Source: Branchiostoma floridae
Lineage: Eukaryota > Chordata > Leptocardii > Amphioxiformes > Branchiostomatidae
NCBI RefSeq assembly: GCF_000003815.2
Contig: NC_049997.1
Coordinates: 8,796,431 to 8,860,430 of the forward strand
Length of the DNA: 64,000 nucleotides
Direction: 5' to 3'
Below the pieces are notes generated by a model. That model was not told the origin of the DNA. It did not search any database and saw nothing but the letters and a program-made list of their open reading frames with translations. Of this stretch, positions 1-12,825 are shown piece after piece. The position numbers were made by a program, and so were the translations under genes. Positions within the stretch are counted from its first letter, which is position 1. The number at the start of each line of letters is the position of its first letter.

Positions 1-2520
1 TAATAGGCTCGAAAAGGGGGTGTAGTAAAGACGACAATGGATTACAGAGGGAAGGGGTTAAACCAACGTTTTAACTTGAAACTTAGAATTCCAGGGACTC
101 CTGGTCCATCGCATTAAGTTAGGTCCTGCAGCTATTGCCACCACTTAAAATCAAATATGTCTCCTGTGCTGTTATTGTTATATTGATCTAATCATTCACC
201 AGTGTTAAGTCGATAATGCATGAAGGGTAAGACATTGATATTTTGAGTACCAAGTATTAATCATTTACGCATCATTGGTTCAAGCTAAACCCACATGGTA
301 TCTATAGACTTCAAATTATATATTCCGACCTTAGCTGATTACTGCAAAACCATCTTCTAATTCATTTTTTTTTATCTTGATAAACTTTAACATTACATTG
401 TGACTTCAAGTGACTCCATCCGTTAAGTCCTCGAACATTTATCGGAATTCTGGAAGATAAAACCGGTTTATGGGCCCAAATTAGACTTCCTCCCGGAGAG
501 AAATTACACTTTCTCGGTGAAAAATTAGAAACCATCTTCCACAGTAAATGTGCCTTCCTTCTTGGTTGCTTTGCTCCTAACGCATAGCTATATATCTACC
601 TTTAACCGCAATTATTCAGGTACTATAATCGATTGTACGAAAGAAGCCATACATTTGAAGCTCTGCTAAATGTGTTATGTATTATAGATGACTGTATCTG
701 CGTAAACATTCCAATTTAAAGCCAACCATTGAGTCTATTCTTAGATTCAACATCACAATGTGCGCAATCTGCTGTATAAACCGAATAAGAAGGTACCAGC
801 GGAATACACCGTCTTCTATCGTATTTATGTCCACCTCATCCGAGCGAGAAAACACATGTTTCAATTCAAAATGAGACAGAAGTTGATACATTTGGTGTAC
901 TCGGACAAATAAGATAGCAGCCTCTGAATACGTTATTCGAATTTTCGACTGATCGATCTATTTCATGGAAACCCGGGTGATACAAGCAGAACCCCATGTG
1001 ATACGGTAGGTTATCACCCTGTATGGAGCACCCATATCGAACGCTATCGAACGCGGCTCATGTACGATATACATTTATTTTACAGATTTGGTTTAAGTAT
1101 GATGTGAAGGGTCAGCAAGGGCTACTGGCTGTCGGAAGGCTGCGCACAGCAATCCCTTTAGGCAGATCGCTGATGGATAGAGTCCATTCCAAGACACCAT
1201 GAGGGTTTTTAGGCGATATTTATAATTAGTCTGAATTATTTTGAATAAAAGAATATCTGAGCCACAATAATTAAATTATTTTCAAAAAATTGACTAAGAA
1301 AATACTCATTTATTTGAATTTCTTTGAATATTTTAGAAACATTTTGAAAGTAACTGTACAAAAATATCTTTATTTAGAATAATTGTGAAACCTCTCTGTG
1401 ATTATTTCACATTTACAAATATTTACAAAAAAATGGTTAACCTGGCCAAATGGTAAAATTAGTTTATTGCCCCCATAAAAGTAAGCCCTATTGTTGCATC
1501 TGTATATTTTTAGATTTCACTGCTGGGCACTGGTGGATCCTTTGTGGTGGGCCATTGTTGCATGGCACCCAACCATACTTTGCAAGGATGTGTGAATTGC
1601 TATCTTCCCAGCCCACCGAACCATTTACAAAAAGTGGTAGAAAATGGTAGAAAATGGTAAATAATGGTAGAATGCTGTTATCATTATTTAGAAACCATTA
1701 GAAGTATCCAATTCCACACTATGAATATTTCCAAAGTTTTACAGGACCAGGGAAATATTTATAAAGTTGAAACAGTGTTTAAAATATTTCTGAAGTATCA
1801 AATGTCCTAGACATATAATTACAAAACTTTAAAATCAATTCTAAACAATGGCAACAAACATCCGCATGGTGTCTTGGAATGGACTCTAGTAATAGATACC
1901 AAAAGCAGCATCTAAAAAAAACGGTATCCTGGTGATAACGGTAATGTGTTACTCTGTATGGCATAAAAGTATCCTTAGGCTAGGATATGGGCGACGTCTA
2001 CCATTATGGGAAGATGAAGGCAAATTCTGCATCATGTTGAATCTAGCCTTTCAGACTCATTGATTGTCCACATTTGGTGCATGCCTTGGGCCCGAAAGTA
2101 TAGCATAAAGGTTAGTTTAAAACTCTTATTCCAGTTATAATTATCCACCTGCGCCGCAGCAAATCGACCTAAATACATCAACTTTGATATTTTCATCCTT
2201 TTCAATTTCTTTTCTTGGTATCATGAGATAAACGCTGTTTTATTGATTTCTAAATGTCAACTTCAAGCGGTGTGCAGAAACAAGCGAGCACATGATGATG
2301 TATCGGTGTGTATTACAGATGCTGGAGAGTCTAGACCGTAGTTCCGGGCTCTACGTGTACTGATAAGCATAGATATCCTGCAAACAAGGCTTTTAGATGT
2401 CATCTTTATCTCCCCAATTCATATGACTGATCACCAATTATACCTAACGCATGGGCTGGAGTCTCCCTTGGGACACCGTGGAGTTAGTTAAAGTTACCCG
2501 TGCTTCTGCAACAGATGCTT
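1..2520. other. Gene-free AT-rich stretch
   Basis: I see no coding exon, RNA gene or clear repeat boundary here. The open frames are under 70 codons, have no recognisable domain and lie in AT-rich sequence. Around 1210-1450 and 1620-1700 the DNA is very AT-rich with short direct repeats of an ATGGTA-type motif. Confidence 0.6.
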
Positions 2521-2522
2521 AG

Positions 2523-2775
2523 GGGTGGTGCCCATCTCCATTTCTGTAGCTCGTTGGCCACACATTTGTGCAAGCCACTACAGCAGGGGTCTAGCCCGCT
2601 GGTAGTGATGTGTGTTTAACTTCCATACTCTTCCTCTTAAGTGCTGAGTGCTACGCAGAGAAAGCAGCATGTTCTTAAAGTCTTTGGTATAACTCGGCCG
2701 GCCATCGAACTCACGCAAGGTGAACACTCTACCCACTCGGTTATTGCATTGTGGAGTACAAGCAGTCTTTTTTTT
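2523..2775 (-). repeat. tRNA-derived SINE, family B, copy 1
   Basis: This block recurs at 4915-5195, 25316-25475 and 50657-50830 with the same word order (AGCAGGGG, TGGTAGTGATGTGTGTTTAAC, GCAGAGAAAGCA, GGTATGACTCGGCC, ATCGAACTCA). Read on the minus strand, the high-coordinate end resembles a tRNA, with an A-box-like and a B-box-like (GAGTTCGAT) promoter block. That is the usual head of a tRNA-derived SINE. This copy lacks a few bases in the B-box region. Confidence 0.6.
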
Positions 2776-4108
2776 TTTTTGGCAACGGCAATGCCATACA
2801 ATTACAAGGAAAGGTAAAAATGTGACCTTGATCTATGTATGACTCATGAGTCTAACTTCAAACTTAACACAGGTCAAACTTTCTGGATTCTGGCCACATC
2901 CTCTTGAAAATCATTACAAGGAAGCAATCCATTCTTTCTACTTAAAGCTGATGGATGTATGCAGCCACACGACCGGAGCAAACGGCCACATATCATTCCG
3001 TGGTAATTTTACTAGCGGTAAGGTCGTTCTTGATGGAATGTAACCCAAATATGACCAGCAAAAGGTTAGGCCTCTGTATTAAGCTTGATGTATTGGTCAA
3101 TTTTGTGTCAAATGAAGTAAGGTAATCCTAGTGCGGAATGGAAGAGCTTCCCAATGTCTTGGCACCGACCTGTACGTGACTGCTCAGGCAGGTTGGTTAA
3201 AAACACGTTGTCAGAGCAACTACATTAGTCCCGTAGGTAGATATTTGCAGTTTACACAATGGACTACGACATTACCCAAGTCGTTTTCGGTGTGACAGAT
3301 TGTCTCCATTGCTGTGTAAATGTCTTAAGCTGGTGTCTTGTCGGGGTGTTACGATGTAGCATCTTGACAACGACGTAGCATCTCGACAGCAATTGCCATC
3401 GAGATCACATAGGACACATCTGTACCTATTCAACACACATCTGTCCCGTTGATCGACGCTTTTACGTGACTCTAAAGATGTTTATATTCGAGCCAGCTTC
3501 TCCGTGCATCAAGATGGAGATGCAGTGGCTAAACCCAATCTCGGGAACCCGTTCCGGTTAACGACGTTTGCTCTTAGCTCAGCATTTGATTTACAACCTC
3601 TTTCAGAAGGCCACAACCTTGCGTGTACTTTAGGGGCAAGAAAAGGCCGCATGATCTGTCATTATCAGTAGCCTTGAAGTGATAGTTTATTAGCAGTAAA
3701 CCAGTTGCAGCCAAGCAATTGAAGCATTGACGAGACGTATTCAAGCACACAAATTACAAGCCTCCTATGTCGGCCAGACGAACGTCATTCCACAGAATTA
3801 AGTCTTTGATCGTACATCCAATTAGCGAGTGATTAGATTCCAGCCTGTAAGCAATGTGTACGAAATGTGCCAACGGGTTTTTATTTTGTCAGCAAAATTT
3901 ATACTGGGAGATAAAAGAAATTTTAAATTTTCATGAATAGGTCAACGTCTGTGTCTTCTGAAAGGGGCATACATCAATCTAATAATATCTAACAGCGAAC
4001 AGATTATTATTGAACTGAAAGAGCACATTGGACTAATGCTTGTAGCGTTTTACTGCTTGTAAAGTTTCCCACAAAATGTCATAATTTAAACATCATGACA
4101 TTTTCTGG
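2776..4108. other. Gene-free stretch
   Basis: No exon with a recognisable protein family and no RNA gene seen. The short frame at 2846-3043 has no domain and no supporting splice context. Confidence 0.5.
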
Positions 4109-4462
4109 TATAAAACGGGTCATAATAATCCCGGTGGAAGTCTGCAAGCTTCGTTAAAAATAAAACAATATCATGAGATTTATACCAAAGATCTTATGTT
4201 ACATCTTGAGATATTTTGACTTAAACTTGAGATGTTGAGAAAAGTCGTAAGATGCTTTGCAAAAATCTCAAGATATTTTGAAATTTGCTTTTGAAAAGTC
4301 TAATATCTTGAGATGTCTGAAAAATTTGAGATTATTCAAAAAAATCTTGAGACTTTTTTAAAAACACCAAGATTGTTTCAAAGGATATCAAGATTGTCTT
4401 CAAAGATAGCAAGATTGTCTAAAGAAATTTATTGCTGGGGGTCATTATGATCCACTGTATAA
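4109..4462. repeat. MITE-like element with inner AAGATT repeats
   Basis: The ends form an imperfect inverted repeat: TATAAAACGGGTCATAATAA on the left faces GGTCATTATGATCCACTGTA on the right. The interior (about 4180-4425) repeats ATCTTGAGAT-type and CAAGATTGT-type words many times. The structure suggests a non-autonomous DNA element with a possible TA target duplication. The family is not recognised. Confidence 0.45.
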
Positions 4463-4914
4463 CAGACATTTTCATAAAAAATATCAGATATGCACCTTTA
4501 GCTGTAAACAATCAAAAGCATTAGTCCTAAGTATTCTGCTCAATCTAACAATAATCTGCCCGCTGTTGCATGTTATCTTTAATTTTACATCACGAGTCTA
4601 CATATACAAGCAGAGTAATGTAATGAGTCTGCTAACCGTCCGTAATTTGGAAAGATGCCGGGTTGAATTAAAGGACAACTGCTGCAAATGTTCAATCGCG
4701 TACAGCTACACTTCTTTGAACTTTACTTTGCTCATCGTTAAACTAATGTTTCTCCAGAAGTGTCGTTGGACGCTTTCTTGTTTTCTTCTTCAAGCATCAC
4801 GAGAAGAGTATACTGTGCCTTCATCATCACCAATCTATTTCTAAACAAATGCAGCGAATCAATCTTATTTCTTATTGAAGGTATTTTCATATTCTCTTTC
4901 AGTCAGTCAAACTC

Positions 4915-5195
4915 CTTCCGGCGCCTGATGGCACATATGGCGGCGCCCATCTCCGTTTCAGCAGCCCTGGGCAACTTTGTGCAATCACAACAGCAGGGGG
5001 CTAGTTCACTGGTAGTGGTGTGTGTTCAACTTCCATGCTCTTTTCCGAACGCTGAGTACCAAGCAGAGAAAGCAGCGTGTAACAATTTTAAAATCTTTGG
5101 TATGACTCGGCCGGCCATCGAACTCATGACATACCGAATGCAAGGTAAACACTCGGTCATTGCACCGACCATCTCCTTCAGACAAACCCAAAATG
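4915..5195 (-). repeat. tRNA-derived SINE, family B, copy 2
   Basis: This has the same word order as the copy at 2523-2775, including the GGTATGACTCGGCCGGCCAT block followed by the B-box-like ATCGAACTCA. The long open frame that crosses it (4760-5275) is a by-product of the repeat and is not called as a gene. Confidence 0.6.
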
Positions 5196-5439
5196 AGGAT
5201 TATGTTCTATCATGGTCTCCACTGGTACCCTTGCCCTACAAACCAATTCACAGCATGGAACTCATTTCACTCTAATGTCAAAGCGCCTTAACGGCAATTT
5301 TCATTCTTCAGAACATTACTTCCCAAATGAAAAATGTCTAGCCGAAAGGCTTTGTCGTCAGTACGAAAGGTTAAGATTTCAATTAGGACGTTCGTTAATG
5401 TCAACATGTTTATTTCCCTTCCAATGACCCAACCTATCT

Positions 5440-6240
5440 GTCTAAGCTTAGTCTGAGGTATATCAGTTTCTCTAGGAGTAGTCTCTACCACACGAAAAGG
5501 GAGACGGGAACAGGCGTGTCACGACGCTTCTCAAAGGAAAGGTCCACACAGCTCCATTTGACCGATGGTTTCGTTTCATAGGTCTTCTTACTAATAACTC
5601 ATTTGATGTCGTTGTAACTAGTACTCGCACGTATATTCAATACATATACAGTGATTAAAATGTCACTCATCGATTTACTCTTCGGTTGAGGTACTGAGTA
5701 TATCAGTTTTTTTTATTATTCTGTTTTCTTTAGCCAGGGTAGCCCAACTCAGTGTAACACACTGCTTTACAGTGGGGCCCTGGATTTCTTCATGTGTAAC
5801 TTCTGCCACACGAAACGGAAACAGACGTGTCACGAAGCATCTTCAAAGGAAATGTCAACCTACCACAGACCTTCATTTGACCGATGGTTTCGTTATATAA
5901 ATATTCACACTAACAACCCATTTGATGTCATTGTAACTTACTCGCACGTATAGTCTATATATTTACAGTTAGTTAAATGTCACTCACAGATATACTCTTC
6001 TTCTGAGGTATATCAGATTCTCCAGGTGTAATTTCTGCAACACGAAACGGGAACAGACGTGTCTACGGTGACGCGTCACGATGCGTCAAAGAAAATGTCA
6101 ACCTCCCAATGACCTTTCTTTGACCGATGTTTTTTTTTTAATTCCATAAATCTTCTTAGCCATTTGATGTCATTGTAACGAGTACTCGCGTGTATGCTCT
6201 ATACATATACAGTTAGTTAAATGTCAGTCATCGATATGTG
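5440..6240. repeat. Three tandem copies of a ~250-300 bp unit
   Basis: Three successive blocks near 5455, 5790 and 6000 share GAGGTATATCAG, CACACGAAA, GACGTGTCACGA, TTTGACCGATG, CATTTGATGTCATTGTAAC, ACTCGCACGTAT and AAATGTCACTCA in the same order. They are diverged and carry no shared open frame. I read this as an old local tandem duplication. Confidence 0.65.
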
Positions 6241-7188
6241 ACTGAGTGTTAAGCTAAAAGAGTTGAAAATGGTTGTCAGATGTTTCATAATCCTCCTAGG
6301 ACTAACAGCTTTTAGGTTAATGGATGTATGTCGTATACTGAATACGTATAGGGTTAGGGAGACGTCACTCATCAAAAACTTTATGATAGAGGTTTTGAAT
6401 AAAAGAGACGGAATGGGAGGACAAGTTTCCTAACCCTCCCCGGACAGCTCATTTGACGTTGATGTATCTAGTAGACGCACATGTATATACTAACAGAGTA
6501 TACAAGGATCCATTAAGGATTTCTTAAGGCAATGCGAGCAGTATTTCTTAAGACGAAGTCCATTACTCATAACTATAGAACGCTAGATTCTAAACATGAT
6601 GAATTCTACGTGTCATGCTTAAGCCCATAAGGTAGGTGGGGGAGTTGTGTTAAGTCCATTAGTTTCTAATGCGTTCCGTCTAAACGATGTTGCCACAGGA
6701 CTCAGTCACGTTTCTTACAAACAGCTCCGGTCTTACCATTGTTAGTTTTCACTTCCTTAACTGGGTAGAAATGTACGATGCACCGGTACTGACGTCAGAG
6801 ACGCTTTCAGTAACTATTTCTGAAATGGACGGACGTGACGCCCGACTTCCTCGGAGAAACGGCGACGTGTTTGACATTTCAAGTAGTGTATTACAGACAC
6901 TAAAAGGGCTTCAAATAACTTGAGATTCTGTCTACTAATCGTCAAGGAAAAGTTGTCTACCATAACTTCTACCAATTGGCCAAGTGAAATCATTATCCAA
7001 GGCTGATAGTTGTTGTATCATTCCTTTGGTAGCTATGACATGGAAATTCATTTCTTGAGAATCGTTTTCTCTTGATTTAATTTTAGTTATCAATTATCAA
7101 TGAACATGTTTTTATATCTTTGACTCCATTTTTTCCTAATCAAAGTCTTGATTTCGGTTATTTTATTTTGGTTTTAGAATTATAAAGC
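6241..7188. other. Gene-free stretch
   Basis: No recognisable exon or RNA gene. The 78-codon frame at 6687-6923 has no known domain and no close match to any family I can name. Confidence 0.5.
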
Positions 7189-7190
7189 TA

Positions 7191-8104
7191 CAGTCAAACC
7201 TGTATTAGCGGCCACCTTTGCATAACGGCCACCTGCCCATAGTGGCCACTTTTTGTCGGTCCCTTGGATTGGTAATGATTAAGAAATAGGCTTAGCGGCC
7301 ACCTGTCCAACGCGGCCACGGCCACACGATTTCCGGTCCCGCAGGTACAAAAACACTGCCGATTACGGCCAAGCGGACCGCTGATCTGTGTTTCGGCACG
7401 CGTTCGGCCATATACAACAGCCGTATCGTCACCCTACGCCGGATTCAAAACCTCTTTGACTTATTTTCAAAACAAAACTTCGTAAACTGGCGCTACCCAT
7501 ACCCGCTGACAAACGAGGTCATATAAGGTCAATAGACTACACCAATATTACGGAGGTAAATTGTGTTAAAGTTACGTTCTAATACACTATCGCTTAGGTT
7601 AATTTACATCACAAAAATTTCTAAATAAATTGTTACAAAGACAAAATGATATGAACTTCAGAGTTCAGACTATGGTGGATTTTATTCTTACATTTATTAA
7701 GAGATAAGTCTAAAATGACGTGACTTTTCTTGTGAGTACCACATTAGCATAATGGGCGAATCTGACGTGTGAACGCGAGCGGGAACACACGGACGGCGAA
7801 GTATCAAATGATACAAGACGAAAGATCAAAGAAATATGACGATACCGTTCTCTTCAGACAATATCAACTGTGGAACATTTAAAACTTTTTATAGCTTTTG
7901 TTTCCTTAATACATATAGTGTAATAATCATTGCAGTACATGTACAGTACTGTATTATGTGAATAAAGATCAGTGGGTACTAAAACCATGTGTAACTTATT
8001 GCTTGTGGTCTGAACTAATTAGCATATTCTCTATAGTGGCCACCTCTCTATAGTGGCCAATTTTGACCAGTCCCTTGAGTGGCCGCTATAGACAGGTTTG
8101 ACTG
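7191..8104. mobile_element. Tigger/pogo-like DNA element, non-autonomous
   Basis: The 914-bp element begins CAGTCAAACCTGTATTAGCG and ends with the matching inverted sequence CTATAGACAGGTTTGACTG. It is flanked by TA on both sides (7189-7190 and 8105-8106), the target duplication of Tc1/mariner-superfamily elements. GTGGCCAC-type words repeat inside both ends. There is no transposase frame, so it must have been mobilised in trans. The TIR resembles those of pogo/Tigger elements; that family name is from memory. Confidence 0.75.
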
Positions 8105-8106
8105 TA

Positions 8107-9480
8107 GTCAACTGTTCATTAGCTTGCACATAATGACGACGATCATGATACTGTTACAGAGATGTCTTCCTGGGCCATGGCTTGATCTTCTTCTTAATTC
8201 AAGGCGCTGTATCCAGCCTTTACCCGGCTTTGCAGGATGATGGATATATTCTTGAAGTATGATATGAAAACAATATACGTTAAAAATCCAGTCTCGTACA
8301 TCTGCTCATATGTCATGATAATCAAACCGGAATCAACCACTGATGTTTAACATATGATTGAGAAAATAGCTGACATCCTCTGACGATATCCTGTAGAAGG
8401 GAGAAAATCTAATTAAATTATTACCACTAAATATTCACCGACGGTTTTGTACCATGCCGACAATTTTGTGACATTTATTTGATGTTAGCCGTGAAGTAGC
8501 GGCTAGGATATAGGTAAGGAAATACAATTACAGGATCGGTCGTAAATGCCAAATTTAAACGTTATAACCTTAGGCCACAGCAAGTAAATTTTATGGATGG
8601 CATCCTATGCAGAGTGCAAAAAAATGAGATAGCGAGAAAAAAGAAGTCTAAAAATAGCAAGATGGCTAAATTTCCAAAATAGACACCATAAACCTCGTAA
8701 CAAGCTTAAGATTTGAAGTGACAAAAAGTGGTATCACAACTAACAAGGCAAACATTTAGTAAAGGTGACACTAGTGTGGTACACTGGTATCACTTGCCAA
8801 GCTGGCTTCTATGTTGGTGTCACATTTACAACTATCCGCAACAAGCCGCACTCCTGCAACTATAGTCATGGCTACCTCCCTAGTGTCGCTTGTACAAGTA
8901 TGACCATTAAGCTACAAAATGTTTGCCTATTTTGGTCTATCTGTCCATCCCCAAATAGGAATATTTTTTTTCAAATAAGAGGAAAATTAATAAGCGCGTT
9001 GATGTCATACACGATATTAACAAAACACGTTTTCAGTAATGTCACCCTTTATGTTTTATCCCCGGGCCCAATGAACTATCCCAATGATTGCTTTACTTGT
9101 TCAGACCCTTGCGATGCCTAGAGGCGAAATTTCTTGTTGTTTCCGTAGCAGGTTGTATGGTTAAAGAAGGGTTGCCAGCCTTCCCCTTTAACGTGCGCAA
9201 GTCACCTGATCTACCACGGGCATTGTACGTCACTTCCTGAAATACTTGTTCCGTACTCAACCGAGATGCCATTCTCAGGTTTTGAAACGTTAGACTAATT
9301 GCAGCGAGAAGCATAACTTTGAAGATGCTACCAGTTGAGCTACAGGGACATTGAATATTTGAATTCTAATATTTGCGTCTTGCCATCAATAACTGTATTA
9401 AAGTCTCAGAGTTTATTATTGTAATAAATATTTTACGGTTTAATGAATACTCGAGGATAGCCACTTTAGTCCAAGGTCGG
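8107..9480. other. Gene-free stretch
   Basis: No recognised coding exon. The 118-codon frame at 8765-9121 has no domain I can name and is probably chance. Confidence 0.45.
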
Positions 9481-9773
9481 TCCTAGGTAGATAATAAGAA
9501 ACGTGACGTTTTGATCTTTTCTCTCAAGGTCACCAGGAACTACAGAACAACTTGATGTTAGGAACTCATTTTGAGGGAATGTGTTCTTGGAAAAAGGCAA
9601 TAAAATGTTGGATGACTCTCGTTTTACAACCATAAGAGTGCTGTTATGTTGGAGTAATGGGTAAGGGGGGTTAGGGTGGCCCGGAGGAATCTAAATCCAC
9701 TTCATGACATGCCATGTTGTGTCCTTGGGAAAGGCACTCCACGTGACATCCATACAGCCGTAAAATGGCACGG

Positions 9774-10016
9774 CCCCCTCTCCACTAGACGGCGATCACG
9801 CTGCGCTCTTACTGCGACCATAATTGGATATGTGTGAATATTGATTTCATATTGGGTATATTATACAGCATGTAAAAGTGTGACTGAGAGGACAACAAAC
9901 AGATAAAGTGTAAAAAAATCATTTCTTTTTTTGTACAATTCGTTGAGCGATCTGTTAAATTCTATGTCCCAGAGAGAGCGTGGCTAGAGCGCCGTTCTAG
10001 TGGAAAGGGGGTATAC
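9774..10016. repeat. MITE, family F2, copy 1
   Basis: The left end has CCACTAGACGGCGATCACGC and CTGCGCTCTTACTGCGACC; the right end has the inverse, GAGAGAGCG through GCCGTTCTAGTGGAAAGGGGG. The same ends recur at about 47920-48163, 48415-48660 and 59810-60028. The AT-rich core has no coding capacity. Confidence 0.7.
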
Positions 10017-10109
10017 CTGACTCCACTTGTGAGCTGGGAGGTAAAAAGTGGTGGGAGGAGAATGATTGACTTCGCTTTCTGATACCGGGTATGCCGTGAC
10101 CTAGACACG

Positions 10110-10510
10110 CATATCCAAATTTTTGGTTTGGTTTGGTTTGATACAGATCTCCATTAGCGACTGATATGTCACTATTCTTCCTGGAGTCCGGGTGATTTGT
10201 AGAGAATCACAAATTCTAGACAGAAGGATTTTGCACCATCGCACACCGTACCATCGCACGTGTGGGGGTTCTTTAACGTGCCTGGGGTATGGCTCTCCCC
10301 AGACACGGGACCTCCATTTTACGTCCTATCCGAGGGACGGCCCAAGTCGATGCTAAGTACCCATTTTCACCTGAGCAAAGTGAGGAAAATCGTGTAAAGT
10401 GCCTTTCCCAAGGGCACAAGATCGGTACGTAGCACGGCAGTCGGATTCGTACCCGCGACCTCTCGTTCTCGAGCCAAACACACTGCCACTGCGCTACGTG
10501 GTCCCACTTT
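10110..10510 (-). repeat. tRNA-derived SINE, family A, copy 1
   Basis: Read on the minus strand from about 10506, the head reads like a tRNA: an A-box-like TAGCGCAGTGGCAGTG and a B-box-like GGGTACGAATCC. It is followed by a body containing TTGTGCCCTTGGGAAAGGCA. The same body word occurs at about 27615 and 40302 next to similar tRNA-like heads. The open frame on the minus strand here (10273-10524) is repeat-derived. Confidence 0.75.
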
Positions 10511-10589
10511 GTATAACAGCCCAATAACCCTAAAGCCTCAAATAGGCTATGAGAGTTCCTTTACCTTCACGATATTTCATCCTCAGGGT

Positions 10590-11960
10590 CAGGACCTTCA
10601 GAACAGATTGAAGCTTTGGTGAAGGACGAATTCTTAGGGCAAATATTCTTGACAAAATATATCAAGATGTTAGATTCCTTTCGTTTCACAAATGCGTCCA
10701 TTCACCCAGATTGCCAGATGGTTTAACATAGGTCATAATGGCCGTTTTGCGCTCAATCCATGCAATAAAGTGTTGTATTTCTACACATTTAGCGTTTTCC
10801 ACCCACACGGAGAACCCATATAGTGGCGATTTGGGCAAAGCGATTATCTTGCAAGGTCATTGCCTTAATAGGTTCATAATATTAAACCCCTTGAGCAAAG
10901 AATCTGTCAGTTCTGTGACCTGAACAAGGTCGAAGTTCGAAGATGAACCCCACTTTTTATAATAATTAGATTGTAGTTTATATAGTTACGATACAAGTAT
11001 TCTTTTTAGCTATATTACAGGAAAGTCCCCTCACTTTGAATTTTTGTCTAGTGGAGAAAAATTATTTTTTCGTATGAGTTATGTGTTTATATAAACACAT
11101 CTCAAGCAACATTTTTAAAACATTACCTAGAAACGAGAAGAAGCCAAACAAATGTATTAGAATAGTTTAAGAACCAATGTTTTAGATCCGTGTTAAAACC
11201 ATGTGTACTGTTTTACGACCTTTTATCTAGATTTATATATGTCTGTACTTAGCCCGATGGGATATGTCATTATTAAAACGCACGACGTTCTGACCGGTTG
11301 TCTTCTGAAGGTCAAAAACCCATGTGAAGTGTTCATTCTTGGGAATGTCTTCTTGGAAAGATAACAATATGTTTGGTGTTCGTTTCACAAATACGATTGG
11401 CGTAACGGTTAGGGTGGCCCAGAACCCAGAGGGACCCCATGACATGCCACCGAAGTTGTGTCCTTGGTAAAAACACTTCATGTGACATTCTTCACTCCAC
11501 GCAGGTGTAAAATGGTACCTGACTTCGTTTGGGGGAGGAGGGTGCAGTGGAAGGAGAGGAAGGGGCTCCGCCTTCTGATACCGTGTCCTAGACCTTAACA
11601 CTGTAAAAAAAGAAACACCCCTGATACTGTGTCCTAGACCTTAACACTGTAAAAAAAGAAACACCCCTGATACTGTGTCCTAGACCTTAACACTGTAAAA
11701 AAAAACACCCAACGGCCAAAACAGCCTAAAATGGCTATGAGACTTCCTTTACCCTCGTTCCAAAAATACACCCACGCCCTCAAATTGACAGATGACTGAA
11801 CCAATGTAAGCATAGGTCATAACGACCGTTTTCTTTCAAGCCGTGCAATGTACTGGTATTTCCACCCAATGACTCACATTAAACACTCACTCAGAAAGCC
11901 CATATAGAGGCAAGTTAAGCAAAACGATTAACTCACAAATGTACGCTTCAAGCATTACCA
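10590..11960. repeat. Diverged local duplication (two blocks)
   Basis: Sequence at 10590-10890 is matched by pieces at about 11280-11400 and 11750-11950 (TTCGTTTCACAAAT, TAGGTCATAA, CCATGCAAT, AGAACCCATATAG, GCAAAGCGATTA). A related piece with TTAGGGTGGCCC and CATGACATGCCA also occurs at 9660-9720. The second block is interrupted by SINE-body-like sequence and a 52-bp tandem repeat. There is no coding content. Confidence 0.55.
11590..11710. repeat. 52-bp tandem repeat, ~2.3 copies
   Basis: The unit containing GTGTCCTAGACCTTAACACT and a run of A followed by GAAACACCCCTGATACTGTG repeats almost exactly from 11584 to about 11708. The last copy is shortened. Confidence 0.85.
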
Positions 11961-12370
11961 AAATTGAACATCCTCACGAACGCCAGCTGATGGCATTCAT
12001 CTGGGCTGGATAACACCATGATAGCGTAAACGCAGACAACCGTGCGACTGAAATGTCCAATAATCTCCGGGAGTCGTTCTAACACTGGGTATTAAGGATC
12101 TTCAATCCAGGACTAATATTGCTGGTGTGAAAATTAAATGCTTAGTGAAATGGTAGATTACCTGCCTCCAGTACATTGCTTTCACCCTTAGTACCACAAG
12201 TCATTGCTTTACTGTCTGGAATGCCTCCAAGACTGGTTTTGCACTTGTTGTTTGCTTTACTGTAGTGTCATCTATGCTTAAACTGCAATCACATTCTATA
12301 GTGAACACGACATATCACTTTCCAACACACGGACGTTACGTACGACGTCATTAATGCTCCAGTTCACGCC

Positions 12371-12559
12371 AACCAATCAGAATCGTGAATGAAAGATGCT
12401 GTGGAAATAAATGAGTCTACCGCCCGGAGAGCGGCAGTCGGCTACCTGCAGCACTTCCAGTGCAGACGAGCAGAGAGTTGGGATTCAAACAGTCCTGTTA
12501 GGGGAGAACTGCGATCAAGGTTTCATCGGAGAAGATTTGTTTTCTCGAGATATAAAGAG
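12371..12559 (+). promoter_or_regulatory. Candidate promoter and 5' noncoding exon
   Basis: A CCAAT-box match (CCAACCAATCAGAATC, near 12370-12385) precedes a GC-richer, purine-rich segment. That segment ends in a consensus-like splice donor, AAAGAG followed by GTAAAG at 12560. It stands out from the AT-rich surroundings and has no long open frame, so it may be a first noncoding exon. It could belong to the receptor 20 kb downstream or to a gene outside the window. This is inference only. Confidence 0.3.
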
Positions 12560-12825
12560 GTAAAGTGATTTCTAATTGATGTTCTTCTTTGCGTAAACAT
12601 GTATTTATCGTGATGATATTAGTATACTGCTACTGATATTAGTATATCCTCCACATGAGTGAACCTTAACAATGTTGAGGCACATATGTTCTGACTTTCA
12701 CTTTAGATGTTTACGTATTTAAACCTGCGAGAACTGCCATTGTCTTCTCTTTTATGCTCAATATGATCATGTCATTATCATTAATATTTCTGACAAGCAA
12801 TATTGAAAGCACATTGTTTTTATGT

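Noticed and set aside
4760-5275. 171-codon plus-strand frame
   Set aside because: More than half of it is SINE family B sequence.
10393-10506. Possible genuine tRNA gene
   Set aside because: The A and B boxes are recognisable, but the cloverleaf stems do not pair well and the same block recurs with a SINE body at 27.6 and 40.3 kb.
10273-10524. 83-codon minus-strand frame
   Set aside because: It coincides with a tRNA-derived SINE and has no independent support.
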